Assembly (NCBI RefSeq): GCF_011064545.1
Contig: NZ_JAAMFG010000036.1
Span: 310,001 to 374,000, forward strand
Origin: Wenzhouxiangella sp. XN24
GTDB taxonomy: Bacteria > Pseudomonadota > Gammaproteobacteria > Steroidobacterales > XN24
Length of the DNA stretch: 64,000 nt
Direction of reading: 5' to 3'
Shown: piece after piece, positions 17,943 through 27,671 of the stretch
Position numbering within the stretch: position 1 is the stretch's first letter
How the letters are laid out: every line of letters starts with the position of its first letter
Translations under genes and position numbers: made by a program
Notes under the pieces: generated by a model
Database searches by the model: none
What the model saw: only the letters and a program-made list of their open reading frames with translations
Told to the model about the DNA's origin: nothing

Positions 17943-18755
17943 ATGAAGTATTTCCGTCCTGTCGCGGCCATCCTGCTGCTCGGGTTCGCCACTGCAGGCA
18001 CCCCGCTGCATGCCCGGGACCAGCACATCGTGCTTGCATCCACCACGTCCACCGACAACTCCGGCTTGTTCGGCCACATCATTCCCATATTCACCGGCAA
18101 GACGGGGATCGAGGTCCGCGTCGTGGCCGTCGGCACCGGCCAGGCGTTCGCCATCGCGCGCGCCGGCGACGCCGACGCCCTGCTGGTGCATGACGCCGCG
18201 GGGGAGAGGACGATGGTGAGCGAGGGCTATGCGCTCGAGCGTCGCGATGTCATGTACAACGACTTCGTGATCATCGGGCCGAGCAGCGATCCCGCGGGGG
18301 TCAAGTCCGCCGGGTCCGCCGCGGAAGCCTTCGCGCTGATCGCCGCAAACGACGGCGTCTTTGCGTCGCGCGGCGACGACAGCGGCACCCACCGGGCCGA
18401 GCTGGGCCTCTGGGAGAAAGCCGGCGTCACGCCGCATGGGAGCTGGTACCGCGAGCTCGGCAGCGGCATGGGCGCGACGCTGAACACGGCGGCGGCGATG
18501 AACGCCTACGTCTTCGCCGACCGCGCCACCTGGATCAGTTTCGACAATCGCCAGGAGCTCGCCATCGTGTTCGAGGGCGACCCCGTGCTGTTCAACCAGT
18601 ACGGCAGCGTGCTGCTGAACCCGGAGCGCAACCCCCACCTGAAACAGGCCCTCGCGAAGCAGTGGCACGAGTGGCTCCTGTCCGAGGAGGGCCAGGCGGC
18701 AATTGCGGATTTCGAGCGCCGCGGCCAGCAGCTATTCTTCGCGAATGCGAAGTAG
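17943..18755 (+). CDS. Periplasmic oxyanion-binding protein, TupA (tungstate)-like
   Basis: A 270-residue binding protein with a signal peptide (residues 1-25, ending LHARD). The family signature STTSTDNSGLFGHIIPIF is near the mature N-terminus, with VGTGQAFAIARAGDADALLVHD and SRGDDSGTHRAEL following. These Ser/Thr-rich loops bind tungstate, and less often molybdate, in TupA. The frame extends upstream, but the ATG at 17943 gives a proper signal peptide. No TupB/TupC permease or ATPase is adjacent; a porin gene follows 60 nt downstream, so the pair may act together. Confidence 0.85.
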   Translation: MKYFRPVAAILLLGFATAGTPLHARDQHIVLASTTSTDNSGLFGHIIPIFTGKTGIEVRVVAVGTGQAFAIARAGDADALLVHDAAGERTMVSEGYALERRDVMYNDFVIIGPSSDPAGVKSAGSAAEAFALIAANDGVFASRGDDSGTHRAELGLWEKAGVTPHGSWYRELGSGMGATLNTAAAMNAYVFADRATWISFDNRQELAIVFEGDPVLFNQYGSVLLNPERNPHLKQALAKQWHEWLLSEEGQAAIADFERRGQQLFFANAK

Positions 18756-18815
18756 TTGCCCTACGGACATACCGTCGGGAACGATGCGCATAAACAATAA
18801 AACATAAGGAAAACA

Positions 18816-19958
18816 ATGATGCCTACAAGAAGCGCCAACAGAATGGCCTGCGTCCTGCTGTCGGGCAGCGCTGTGCTGTCATTCGCCGTCACCGCGACGG
18901 CGGCCCCCGAGTTCGACGTGCGCGGTCGTGTCCACCTCGACTATGCCCTGCACGACGACGACCAGATCGACCTCGACGACGGGTTCCTGTTCCGTCGTAC
19001 CTTCGTCGGTGTACAGGGCACGATCAACGAGAACTGGTCCGGGATCATCGAGTATGACTTCTCGGAGAACGGCACCAATGCCCAGGATGTCGTCCTGCGC
19101 CGCAAGCTGTCCGGCGGCACGCTGAAGATCGGCAACTTCAAGGTGCCGATGGGCCTGGAAGAAGTGGCGAGCACCAACAACATCTGGTTCATCGAGCGCT
19201 CCTCGCCCAATACGGCCCTGGTGGATGCACGCCGGATCGGCATCGGCTACGACTACTTCGAGGGTGCGATCGGCTTCCAGGGCATGGCTTACGGCCGCGG
19301 CCTCGGCAGCAACCAGGAAGGCGATGAGCCGCTGGGGATCGCCGGACGCTTCGTATTCGCACCGGTGCTGGACGGTAACCAGCTGCACCTTGCGGCCTCG
19401 TTCGCCTACGAGGACGTGCGCGACTACAACGTGAAGCGCTTCCGCGACCGGCCCGAGGCCCGCGTGGACGGCACTCGCCTCGTAGACACAGGCAGCATCC
19501 CGGACGTCGACAAGACCATGAAATACGGCGTCGAGGCGGCCTACCAGAGCGGCCCGTTCGCAGTGCAGACGGAGTACTTCGGTGTCGGGGTCGATCGCAA
19601 TGCCGGCGCCGAGCCGGACTTCAGCGGCTGGTATGTGCAGGGCAGCTGGATCGTCACCGGGGAGAAGCGCGGCTATGGCAAAGGCATCTTCCGCAGCGTG
19701 AAGCCCGGCAATCCCGACCGGGGGGCCTGGGAAGTGACCGCCCGTTACAGCGCCCTGGACCTGAACGACACCGGCTTCCAGGGGGGCGAACAGGAAAACC
19801 TGACCCTGGGCCTGACCTACTACTCGAACCCCAACGTACGCTTCATGCTGAACTACATCATGGTGGACGTCACGGACAGCGGCGCCGTCGTCGATGGCTC
19901 GCCCGTGGGGGACGAGTCGCCCAACATCCTCATCGGCCGCGCACAGTACAGCTTCTAG
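18816..19958 (+). CDS. OprO/OprP-like anion-selective porin
   Basis: A 380-residue outer-membrane barrel with a signal peptide (residues 1-29, VTATAA). Features of the phosphate-selective porin family are DVRGRVHLDYALHDDD, FRRTFVGVQGTINENWSGIIEYDF, LKIGNFKVPMGLEE and the C-terminal aromatic strand ending AQYSF. AAGGAAAAC precedes an ATGATG start, so the second ATG is equally possible. It lies just downstream of the TupA-like gene, suggesting outer-membrane entry of the same oxyanion. Confidence 0.85.
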   Translation: MMPTRSANRMACVLLSGSAVLSFAVTATAAPEFDVRGRVHLDYALHDDDQIDLDDGFLFRRTFVGVQGTINENWSGIIEYDFSENGTNAQDVVLRRKLSGGTLKIGNFKVPMGLEEVASTNNIWFIERSSPNTALVDARRIGIGYDYFEGAIGFQGMAYGRGLGSNQEGDEPLGIAGRFVFAPVLDGNQLHLAASFAYEDVRDYNVKRFRDRPEARVDGTRLVDTGSIPDVDKTMKYGVEAAYQSGPFAVQTEYFGVGVDRNAGAEPDFSGWYVQGSWIVTGEKRGYGKGIFRSVKPGNPDRGAWEVTARYSALDLNDTGFQGGEQENLTLGLTYYSNPNVRFMLNYIMVDVTDSGAVVDGSPVGDESPNILIGRAQYSF

Positions 19959-19978
19959 CGCCAGGCCGAGACCTTCGG

Positions 19979-20008
19979 GGCGCGACGGTCAGGAATGACC
20001 GTCGCGCC
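19979..20008. terminator. Shared stem-loop between convergent genes
   Basis: GGCGCGACGGTCA and TGACCGTCGCGCC form a perfect 13-bp stem with a GGAA tetraloop, 20 nt after the porin stop. It overlaps the last codons of the convergent hydrolase. It lacks a T-run, but the strength and position fit a two-way transcription end. Confidence 0.6.
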
Positions 20009-21461
20009 GCCGCGGTTTCAGGCGGAGGCGCCCGGCAAAGCCCTTGGCCGACTGCAGCGGAATCACCCAGTCCTCGCCGTCACGCTCCGCCATCCGCCCC
20101 CGCGTCTCGCCCCACTGGTCGTCCGCCATCACGTAGCGCACGTTCCAGCCGTCCTCACCGGGGGTCGCTCGCACCGTCACGGTGTTGCGGAACAGGTGCT
20201 CCCCGGGAATGTGCCGTCGCCTCGCCATCGCGCCGTCCACCGTGTAGCCGGTGGTGGACACGGCGAGATCCACGCTGAACACGAAGGTCCGGCCGACCGT
20301 GATCTGGCGGCTGTCGAGAAATGCGCTGAACAGCACCGGCGAGCGGGGGGCTTCCAGCGGCATTCCCGCCGGCGCGAACAACTCGTCGAAACGGCGCAGC
20401 ACGGCGGACTGGGTCTCGATGCGCCGTTCGTTGAGCTTGAACATGAAGGCGCCGCGCGGCGCGACGGTCGCCTCGAAATAATAGGCCGCACGCACGCGTT
20501 GGCCATGCTCGTGCGCGCGCCGGATACTGGGGGGCAATGGCAGGTGGATGCAGTCGAGCGAGCCGGTGACGCACAGATCGCCGAACAGGAAGCGCACCAG
20601 GTTCTGGTAGCCCTCTTCCGAGTTCACGATGCCGTAGGGGCCGCTGTGGCTGCGGTAGACGAAGGCGCGGGGCGCGCCGCGCACCGTGGCGTTCTCGATG
20701 CGCACGAGGCCGTCGCTCATGTCGCCGGCCGCGAGTCGCGCGATCCCGTAGTCCCGGTGGTTGGTACCGACCAGGCAGAAGAACCGCTCCACCGGGAAAC
20801 GGCCGTTGAGCGAATCGACGCGTGGCGCGTCGTCCGGCAGGCCGAGGTATTCCGCCATCCGGTCGCGATTGAAATTGTTCATGTCCCACAAGCCGAGAAT
20901 GGCGGGCACGTTCGCGCCGGCGAGGTCGATGCCGTTATGGGGCGTCGCGTAGGTGAACACCTTGTCCACGAGCCGCCGGTCCGCCGGCGAGCTCACGGCG
21001 TCGTTCTGCAGGAAGGCGCGACACACGAGCCCACCCATCGAATGCGCCACGAGGTAGACCCGGAAGTCGGCGCGCTTCACGGCGTCGTCACCGCACACCT
21101 GGTCGCGCAGCTGGTGGATCAGCTTCTTGAGTCCCGCCGCCGCTTCCAGGATGGAAAGCCTCCGCCCCGTGCCGAGGTCGCGGTCCGCAGCCTCGTAGTA
21201 ACGGTAGATGAGTACGCTTTTCTCGTCGATCGGCCCGGTCAGCTCGCGCCCGTCCTGGTAGACGTCGCGGTAACCGTATTCCTTCATCAGCCGGATCAGC
21301 GGCGACTCGAAGATGTGGCGGATGACGCTGCCGCGCCAGTCCTGGCGGACCTTCGTCGAGCCGAGGTTGAAGCCCATGTAGGGCGTCGCCACCGTCTCGG
21401 CGATGTCCGACGGTCGCATGGCATAGCCGCGTACGTAAATGATCGGGAAGAACGGGCGCAT
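19989..21461 (-). CDS. Alpha/beta-hydrolase (lipase-like)
   Basis: A 490-residue protein. The opening MRPFFPIIYVRGY fits the first strands of a lipase-type hydrolase. VYLVAHSMGGLVCRAFL contains the nucleophile-elbow motif A-H-S-M-G-G, and FTYATPHNGID follows as in bacterial lipases. The last 200 residues form an extra domain that I cannot identify. No signal peptide is visible, so it may act in the cytoplasm. It starts 32 nt after the DUF4136-like lipoprotein gene and is probably the third gene of that operon. Substrate not predictable. Confidence 0.75.
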   Translation of the reverse strand: MRPFFPIIYVRGYAMRPSDIAETVATPYMGFNLGSTKVRQDWRGSVIRHIFESPLIRLMKEYGYRDVYQDGRELTGPIDEKSVLIYRYYEAADRDLGTGRRLSILEAAAGLKKLIHQLRDQVCGDDAVKRADFRVYLVAHSMGGLVCRAFLQNDAVSSPADRRLVDKVFTYATPHNGIDLAGANVPAILGLWDMNNFNRDRMAEYLGLPDDAPRVDSLNGRFPVERFFCLVGTNHRDYGIARLAAGDMSDGLVRIENATVRGAPRAFVYRSHSGPYGIVNSEEGYQNLVRFLFGDLCVTGSLDCIHLPLPPSIRRAHEHGQRVRAAYYFEATVAPRGAFMFKLNERRIETQSAVLRRFDELFAPAGMPLEAPRSPVLFSAFLDSRQITVGRTFVFSVDLAVSTTGYTVDGAMARRRHIPGEHLFRNTVTVRATPGEDGWNVRYVMADDQWGETRGRMAERDGEDWVIPLQSAKGFAGRLRLKPRRRDGHS

Positions 21462-21493
21462 TCAGCAACCTCCCGCCATTGTCCCCGCGGTCC

Positions 21494-22036
21494 TCAGCCC
21501 CCGCCGCGAGGAGGGAAGGTTTCCAGCAAGTTTTCCACGGCCGTGCGCACGGCCTCGGGCTCCGCCTCGGGACTGCGGAAGGCGCCCTCCAGCGTGCCGC
21601 GCCACACCTGCGCGTTGCGGTCGGTGTCGATGACGTCGATGGCCAGGTTGCCGACCTTGCGGGGACCGCCCAGCGGGAGGCTGATCCCCACGCTGCCGCC
21701 CAGGTTGCCGCCCCAGCTCCCGGCGCCGAGCCCGACGCTGACCGGCGACCCGGGCCGGTCGCCGGTGAATATCACCCCGGAGACGCGGCAATCGGGGTTC
21801 TCCGCATCCACCGTGTAACCCTTGCCCTCGAGCACGCGCATCACTTCGTCGCGAACACGCTGCTCGGCGATGGAGGCCGGACGCTGCGGCTCTTCGTACC
21901 AGCCGAAACGCTCACAGTCGGGCGGTTCGTCCGCGACGTCGATGTAGGCCTTCGGCGTCGTGGCGCACGCCGAAACCCCCAGGACCACAAGGGCCCCGAG
22001 GGCCACGCCGCTGCCACGCCGATTGAACCGGTTCAC
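21494..22036 (-). CDS. DUF4136-like lipoprotein
   Basis: A 180-residue lipoprotein with lipobox V21-S-A-C24. The mature part, with WYEEPQRPASIAEQRVRDEVMRVLEGKGY, ADV-like DCRVSGVIFTG and the closing strand AVENLLETFPP, follows the DUF4136 pattern. A glycine-rich insert (GSWGGNLGGSVGI) occupies the middle. Its ATG overlaps the stop of the S9 peptidase gene by 4 nt. The function of DUF4136 proteins is not established; an envelope location is expected. Confidence 0.75.
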   Translation of the reverse strand: MNRFNRRGSGVALGALVVLGVSACATTPKAYIDVADEPPDCERFGWYEEPQRPASIAEQRVRDEVMRVLEGKGYTVDAENPDCRVSGVIFTGDRPGSPVSVGLGAGSWGGNLGGSVGISLPLGGPRKVGNLAIDVIDTDRNAQVWRGTLEGAFRSPEAEPEAVRTAVENLLETFPPRGGG

Positions 22037-24084
22037 GGCTTGCCTGCCGATTCGGCCAGGGCCTCGGCCAGCCCGCTGACGACCTCGGCGCCTGCCGGCA
22101 CCTGGATACTCGAGCCCTGGAAATCATCGCCGACCGGTTCCACCCGCCCGCCGAGGCAGGCGCCGAGGAACCCCTCAGTCACGGCATAGAAGCTGAGCCG
22201 GTTTTCAGGCACGGCGAAGCCGTGGCCCTCGTCCGGATACAGCACGTAGGTCACCGGGATCTCCTTCGCCGTCATCGCATCCACGATCTGGTCGCTTTCC
22301 GCCTGCTTGACGCGGGGGTCGTTGGCGCCCTGGGCGATCAGCAGCGGCTTGCTGATGTTGTCCACGTAGTTCAGCGGGGAACGCTCCTCGAGGATCGCGA
22401 GACCTTCCTCGGTCCGCGGGTCACCGACCCGGCGGGCGAGTTGCTCGAAGAAAGAAGCCCAGTAAGGCGGCACGCTGGCGAGCAGGGTCTTGAGATTCGA
22501 CGGGCCGACGATATCCACGCCGCAGGCGAAGGTCTCGGGCGTGTTGGTCATGCCCCACAGCACAGCGTAACCCCCGTAGGAGCCGCCGAAAATCGCTACG
22601 GCATCACGGGTCGTGATGCCCCGGTCGATGGCCCACTCGACGGCGTCGAGCAGGTCGTCATGCATCTTGCGGCCCCACTCGAGATCGCCCGCATTGACGA
22701 ATTCCTTGCCGAACCCGCGCGACCCGCGGAAATTGACCGACAGCACCGCGTAACCGCGATTCGCCAGCCACTGGTGGTCGGCCCGGTAGCCGAAATCGTC
22801 GCGCGCCCAGGGCCCGCCGTGCACGTTGAGCACCATCGGCACGGGCTCCGACGGCACACCGTCGGCATCCGGGTCCAGCCATGGCGGCAGCGACAGGTAG
22901 CTGACCAGGGTCTTGCCGTCACGGCTCTCGATCTCGATGGGATACATCGGTGCGAGGGGCGCTCCTTCCAGCTCCGGCCGGGTGGTGAACAGTTTCTCCA
23001 GGCGGCGCGCTTCGCGGTCGTACAGCCAGTAGGTGAACGGCTCGGTCACCCGGTCGACGCCGATGACCCAGGACCGGTCGTCATCGCTGCGGCTCGCGAC
23101 CGACCACTCCCCGCCGGCCCGTTCGTCGAGGAACGCGATGTCGTCCCTGATCGCGTCGCCGACCGGATACCAGCGATTCACGAGGTAATTCTCGGCGTAG
23201 GCCTGCACCTCGCCCGTGATCGGGTGTGCCAGGATCCCGCCGATATCGGCGCGCCGGCCGTCCGCGATGGTCTCGGTCTCGCCGCTGGCCAGGTCGAGCT
23301 TCACCAGGGCGGTGGTGTCGCGCCCGCGGGAATCGAGCATATAGGCGAAGTCCGCGCCCTGCGGAATGGAGAGCACGCCGCTCGTCAGGGCGTCGTCCGA
23401 CGGAATGACGGTCAGCGGGCTGGTCTCGCCGTCGGCGCCGATCGACTCAATCGCCATGCCACCGTCCGGCAAAGGCCGGGTCGCCAGGCGCAGCGTCAGC
23501 GATTGGTCCGCAACGAAGCCGGCATAACCGTCGTTCTGGCGTACCAGGGACATCTCGCCCGTCTCGAGATTGAGGCGGTGCACGTCGTGCCAGCGGGGAT
23601 CGCGATCGTTCAGGCCGATCAGCAGTTCATCCTCGATCTCGCGGCTGCCGCCGACGATCGTCACCCGCACGTCCTCGAATGGCGTGTAGTTGCGCGTCGC
23701 GCCGGTCTCGAGATTGACGCCGTACAGGAGAAAATCCTCGTCGCCCCCCTTGTCCTGGACGAACAGGATCTGCCCTGAGTCGGGCGACCAGAAATAGCTG
23801 CGGATGGGGCGCACGCGCTCCTCGGTGACCACCTTTGGCTCCCCGGTGGCCGCCGCGTCGGTCACCCAGACGTTCATCACGCCCTCGTGCGGCGCCAGGA
23901 AAGCCAGCCGCTTGCCATCCGGGCTGAGCCGCGCGGTGCTGCGCGCGGGGTTGCCGAGCAGTTTCTCGCGTGACAGCAGTTCGGCGGGTTCGGACGGGGT
24001 GCCGGTCGGCATGGTGCAGCCGCTCAAAGTCATGGAAACCAGGGCCGCACCGGCCACCAGGTGCGTCAACGAAAACTCGCTCAT
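22033..24084 (-). CDS. S9 family prolyl-oligopeptidase-like lipoprotein
   Basis: A 683-residue enzyme with lipobox L20-S-G-C23, so anchored in the envelope. Residues 40-390 form a WD40-like beta-propeller ([15 protein letters not shown] is a blade start). The C-terminal hydrolase domain has the nucleophile motif GGSYGGYA with Ser502, then [12 protein letters not shown] (Asp) and PDEGHGF (His). It probably cleaves peptides or a related ester/amide in the periplasm. It is the first of three minus-strand genes, and the divergent region 24085-24272 must hold its promoter. Confidence 0.9.
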   Translation of the reverse strand: MSEFSLTHLVAGAALVSMTLSGCTMPTGTPSEPAELLSREKLLGNPARSTARLSPDGKRLAFLAPHEGVMNVWVTDAAATGEPKVVTEERVRPIRSYFWSPDSGQILFVQDKGGDEDFLLYGVNLETGATRNYTPFEDVRVTIVGGSREIEDELLIGLNDRDPRWHDVHRLNLETGEMSLVRQNDGYAGFVADQSLTLRLATRPLPDGGMAIESIGADGETSPLTVIPSDDALTSGVLSIPQGADFAYMLDSRGRDTTALVKLDLASGETETIADGRRADIGGILAHPITGEVQAYAENYLVNRWYPVGDAIRDDIAFLDERAGGEWSVASRSDDDRSWVIGVDRVTEPFTYWLYDREARRLEKLFTTRPELEGAPLAPMYPIEIESRDGKTLVSYLSLPPWLDPDADGVPSEPVPMVLNVHGGPWARDDFGYRADHQWLANRGYAVLSVNFRGSRGFGKEFVNAGDLEWGRKMHDDLLDAVEWAIDRGITTRDAVAIFGGSYGGYAVLWGMTNTPETFACGVDIVGPSNLKTLLASVPPYWASFFEQLARRVGDPRTEEGLAILEERSPLNYVDNISKPLLIAQGANDPRVKQAESDQIVDAMTAKEIPVTYVLYPDEGHGFAVPENRLSFYAVTEGFLGACLGGRVEPVGDDFQGSSIQVPAGAEVVSGLAEALAESAGKP

Positions 24085-24272
24085 CTTGTTGTCCTCGTGT
24101 TTGGCGGGGCCGCCGCGTGATCGGGCGGCGGCTCCAGGAATGACAATAAGGTAGCAGAACTGGCCTTTGCGCCACAGCCCGCGGTTCGCCGGAGGCTCAG
24201 GGGAACCCGCTGCTGCGTGGCGGTGTCAACAGCTAGACTAGGCTTGCATCTTGCAGCCCAACGGTATCGCTC

Positions 24273-25100
24273 ATGGACAAGAGAATCCTCTGGCCCGTCC
24301 TCATCGTGGTCCTCGTGGGCCTCGTCGCCATCTTCTACCCGCGAAAAGCCACCGAACCGCCGCCTGAAGCCGTCGAGCTTCCTGCCCGTGTCGTCCCCGA
24401 GACCCCGGAATACGTCTCCCCGCTGGAACCGGAGCCCGATCCGGAGCCGGCCCCGGATTTCGCCGCACAAGCCCCTCCCGAGCCGGCGCCACCGCTGCCG
24501 GCGCTCGACGAGAGCGACCCCGAGGCGCGGGCGGCGCTGGCGACGGCTGCCGGGGAGACGCTGGTCGACGAGTACCTGGTGGAAACCGGCCTCATCCGCA
24601 AGCTGGTCGCCACGATCGACAACCTGCCGCGCGACACCCTGTGGATCGAGGCCCGCGCCGTGCCGCCGATCGACGGGCGTTTCCTCGTGCGCGGAGCAGA
24701 GGGCGAGCGGGTCATCGCCCCGGCCAACAGCGCCCGCTACGCCGCGTTCGTCCTGCTCGCGGACGCCGTGGACAGCGCGGCCCTGGCCGCGGCCTATCGC
24801 CGCCACTACCCGCTGCTGCAGCAGGCCTTCGAGGAACTCGGCTACGGCGGGCGACAGTTCCACAACCGGGTGCTGGAAGTGATCGACCACCTGCTGGCGA
24901 CCCCCGAGATCCAGGGGCCGATCCGTGTCGAACAACCTCACGTGCGCTACCGTTTCGCCGACCCGGATCTCGAAGCGCTGTCCTCGGGACAGAAAATCCT
25001 GCTCCGCGTCGGCGCGGAAAATGCGACAATCCTGCGCGCCAAGCTGGCAGAGTTGCGGACCGCGCTAGAAACGCTCGCCGCCGTACCGATCGAAGAATAA
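24273..25100 (+). CDS. DUF3014-like membrane-anchored protein
   Basis: A 275-residue protein with one N-terminal membrane helix (residues 5-22, ILWPVLIVVLVGLVAIFY). A Pro/Glu-rich linker runs to about residue 80, then a helical periplasmic domain with DEYLVETGLIRKLVATIDNLPRD, YAAFVLLADAVD and YGGRQFHNRVLEVIDHLL. This is the layout of DUF3014 proteins, whose role is unknown. It is followed 33 nt later by an RND-superfamily exporter on the same strand, so they may be co-expressed. Confidence 0.75.
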   Translation: MDKRILWPVLIVVLVGLVAIFYPRKATEPPPEAVELPARVVPETPEYVSPLEPEPDPEPAPDFAAQAPPEPAPPLPALDESDPEARAALATAAGETLVDEYLVETGLIRKLVATIDNLPRDTLWIEARAVPPIDGRFLVRGAEGERVIAPANSARYAAFVLLADAVDSAALAAAYRRHYPLLQQAFEELGYGGRQFHNRVLEVIDHLLATPEIQGPIRVEQPHVRYRFADPDLEALSSGQKILLRVGAENATILRAKLAELRTALETLAAVPIEE

Positions 25101-25133
25101 TTTCAAGAATTCCCCCCGGGACAAGGATCCAGG

Positions 25134-27632
25134 ATGGATATGGCCACGCGGCTTCGCCGCCTGCTGAGCGCGACATACGACACGGTGGTGCTTCGCCACC
25201 CGGTCGTCACATTGCTGGCCACCGTGCTGTTGGTGGCGTCGCTCGGGGCGTTCGCGCCGCGCTTCCAGCTGGACGCCTCGTCGCAAACCCTGGTGATGGA
25301 AGGCGACGAGGCGGTGCGCTTTTACCGCGCCGTCCGGGCCCGCTACGAATCGGATGATTTCCTGGTCGTCACCTACACGCCGGATGGCGGGCTGTTCACG
25401 GCGCCTGCACTCGATCGGCTGGAGGCACTGCGCGACGCGCTGGCCGACGTGGACTACGTGGAGGACGTCACGTCGCTGCTCGACGTCCCGTTGCTCCACG
25501 GACTCGATGTCAGCCTGACGGAACTGCCCACGGATCCTGCTGCACTCACCTGCGACGGCCCGGACCGCGTGCAGGATTGCCAGCGCGCGCTGGACAGCAC
25601 GCTGTATCGCAACCTGCTGGTCAGCCCGGACGGCAGCACCACGGCCATTCGCGTCGAACTGCCACAGGACGCGGAGTATCGCGCCTTGCAACAGGCGCGT
25701 GACGCACTGCGCATCAAGGACGAGGAAAGCGGTCTCGGGCCGGAGGAACGCGCCGAGCTGGAATTGCTCGACCGGCAGACATCGGCTCGGGGCGATATCC
25801 TGCGTGAGCGTGAGACCAGGGTCATCGCCGAGATCCGCGAGGTGCTGGATCGCTTCCGCGACCAGGCCGTGATTCATCTCGGCGGCGTGCCGATGATCGC
25901 GGTGGATTCGATCGCTTTCATCCGCTCCGATCTCACGACCTTCGGTGTAGCAGTCGGCGCCTTCATCATCCTCATCCTGGCAGCCGCGTTTCGTCGCTGG
26001 CAATGGGTCGTGCTGCCGGTCGCCACCTGCGCCGCGACGGTCATCGGGATGATCGGCCTGCTGGGACTGCTGGGCTGGCCGGTCACTGTCGTATCGTCGA
26101 ATTTCGTCTCGTTGCTGCTGATTCTCAACCTGGCCCTGGTCGTGCACCTGATCGTCCGCTACAGGGAACTCCACCAGCTGCATCCGGATCACGACCAGTT
26201 CGCCCTCGTGCAGGCCACGGTGCACAGCAAGTTCGTCCCCTGCCTCTACACCGTGCTGACCACCATGGTCGCTTTCGGCTCGCTGCTGGTGAGCGGCATC
26301 CGCCCCGTGATCGATTTCGGCTGGATGATGGTGATGGGACTGGGCCTCGCCTTCGTGCTTTCCTTCACGCTGTTTCCGGCCGCGGTGATGCTGCTGAGGG
26401 CCGGGCGGCCGGCCCCGCTTCTCAATCTCACCGGTTCGGTCACCGGGGCGCTGGCGAAGACCGTGACGCAATGGCCCGCCGCCACTATCGCCGTCGGCGC
26501 CGTGCTGGGCGTCATCGGGTTGTCCGGCGCCCTGCAGCTGTCCGTGGAGAATCGCTTCATCGACTACTTCAAGAAGAGCACCGAAATCTACCAGGGCATG
26601 CGACTGATCGACGAGAAGCTCGGCGGCACCACGCCGCTGGACGTGCTGGTCGATGCGCCGCCGCCGGAGCCGGAAGAAGCGGCCGAAGACGAAGAGTTCG
26701 CCCTCGATTTCATGGATGAGTTCGAGTCCGATGCCGGCATCGCCAGCACCAGCTACTGGCTGAATTCGAAGCGCCTGCCCGAAGTACGGCGTATTCACGA
26801 CTACCTGGAGTCCTTGGCGGCGACGGGAAAAGTCATTTCCGTCGCCACGCCCATGGAGATGTTCGCTTCGCTGGAGCCGCGTGTCGCCACCGAGGATTTC
26901 TACCTCTCGGTGTTCTACAGTCGCCTGCCCGACCTGGTGAAGCAGACGCTGTTCGATCCCTACTTGTCCGACGACGGCAACCAGCTGCGCTTCAGCGTGC
27001 GGATCTATGAATCGTCGCAGGAGCTGGAACGGGATGCCTTGCTCGAGGAGATCCGGCGGCATATTGCCGTGGACATGGGCTATGGCGTGGAACAGGTGCG
27101 CCTCACGGGCATGATGGTGCTCTACAACAACATGCTGCAAAGCCTGTTCCGGTCGCAGATTCTCACCCTCGGGGTGGTGTTCGGCGCCATCATGCTGATG
27201 TTCCTCGTGCTGTTCCGCTCATGGCGCTATGCCGCGATCGGCCTGCTGCCGAACCTGCTCTCCGCGGCATTGGTGCTCGGCCTGATGGGCTGGGCGCGGA
27301 TCTCGCTGGACCTGATGACGGTGACCATCGCGGCCATCACCATCGGCATCGGCGTCGATAACACGATCCACTATATCCATCGCTACCGCGAGGAGCTCGC
27401 GGGCAAGGGCGACGCATGGGACGCCGTGACGCGTTGCCACGGATCCATCGGCCGGGCGCTGTACTACACCACGGTGACGATCGTCCTCGGCTTCTCGGTG
27501 CTGGCCCTGTCGGCCTTCAAACCGACCATTTACTTCGGCCTGCTGACCGGCCTGGCGATGACCGCCGCCCTGCTGGCGAACATGACCCTGTTGCCGGCGC
27601 TGCTGGCGCGGACGGAGCCGCGCCGCAGCTGA
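25134..27632 (+). CDS. MMPL/RND-superfamily exporter (HAE3-like)
   Basis: An 832-residue inner-membrane protein with two repeats. In each, one helix precedes a large periplasmic loop, which is followed by a cluster of five helices. The first loop runs from about residue 50 to 255 and the second from about 475 to 660. TM4-like segments VSSNFVSLLLILNLALVVHL and TVTIAAITIGIGVDNTIHYI carry the usual helix pattern, and GVDN is typical of the sterol/lipid-exporter branch. It lacks a dedicated adaptor or outer-membrane partner here. Substrates of this branch are usually lipids or hydrophobic compounds; none can be named. Confidence 0.85.
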   Translation: MDMATRLRRLLSATYDTVVLRHPVVTLLATVLLVASLGAFAPRFQLDASSQTLVMEGDEAVRFYRAVRARYESDDFLVVTYTPDGGLFTAPALDRLEALRDALADVDYVEDVTSLLDVPLLHGLDVSLTELPTDPAALTCDGPDRVQDCQRALDSTLYRNLLVSPDGSTTAIRVELPQDAEYRALQQARDALRIKDEESGLGPEERAELELLDRQTSARGDILRERETRVIAEIREVLDRFRDQAVIHLGGVPMIAVDSIAFIRSDLTTFGVAVGAFIILILAAAFRRWQWVVLPVATCAATVIGMIGLLGLLGWPVTVVSSNFVSLLLILNLALVVHLIVRYRELHQLHPDHDQFALVQATVHSKFVPCLYTVLTTMVAFGSLLVSGIRPVIDFGWMMVMGLGLAFVLSFTLFPAAVMLLRAGRPAPLLNLTGSVTGALAKTVTQWPAATIAVGAVLGVIGLSGALQLSVENRFIDYFKKSTEIYQGMRLIDEKLGGTTPLDVLVDAPPPEPEEAAEDEEFALDFMDEFESDAGIASTSYWLNSKRLPEVRRIHDYLESLAATGKVISVATPMEMFASLEPRVATEDFYLSVFYSRLPDLVKQTLFDPYLSDDGNQLRFSVRIYESSQELERDALLEEIRRHIAVDMGYGVEQVRLTGMMVLYNNMLQSLFRSQILTLGVVFGAIMLMFLVLFRSWRYAAIGLLPNLLSAALVLGLMGWARISLDLMTVTIAAITIGIGVDNTIHYIHRYREELAGKGDAWDAVTRCHGSIGRALYYTTVTIVLGFSVLALSAFKPTIYFGLLTGLAMTAALLANMTLLPALLARTEPRRS

Positions 27633-27671
27633 GCGCCGGTGGTCGGCCTCGCCGGCGAGTCCGGACTCCGG

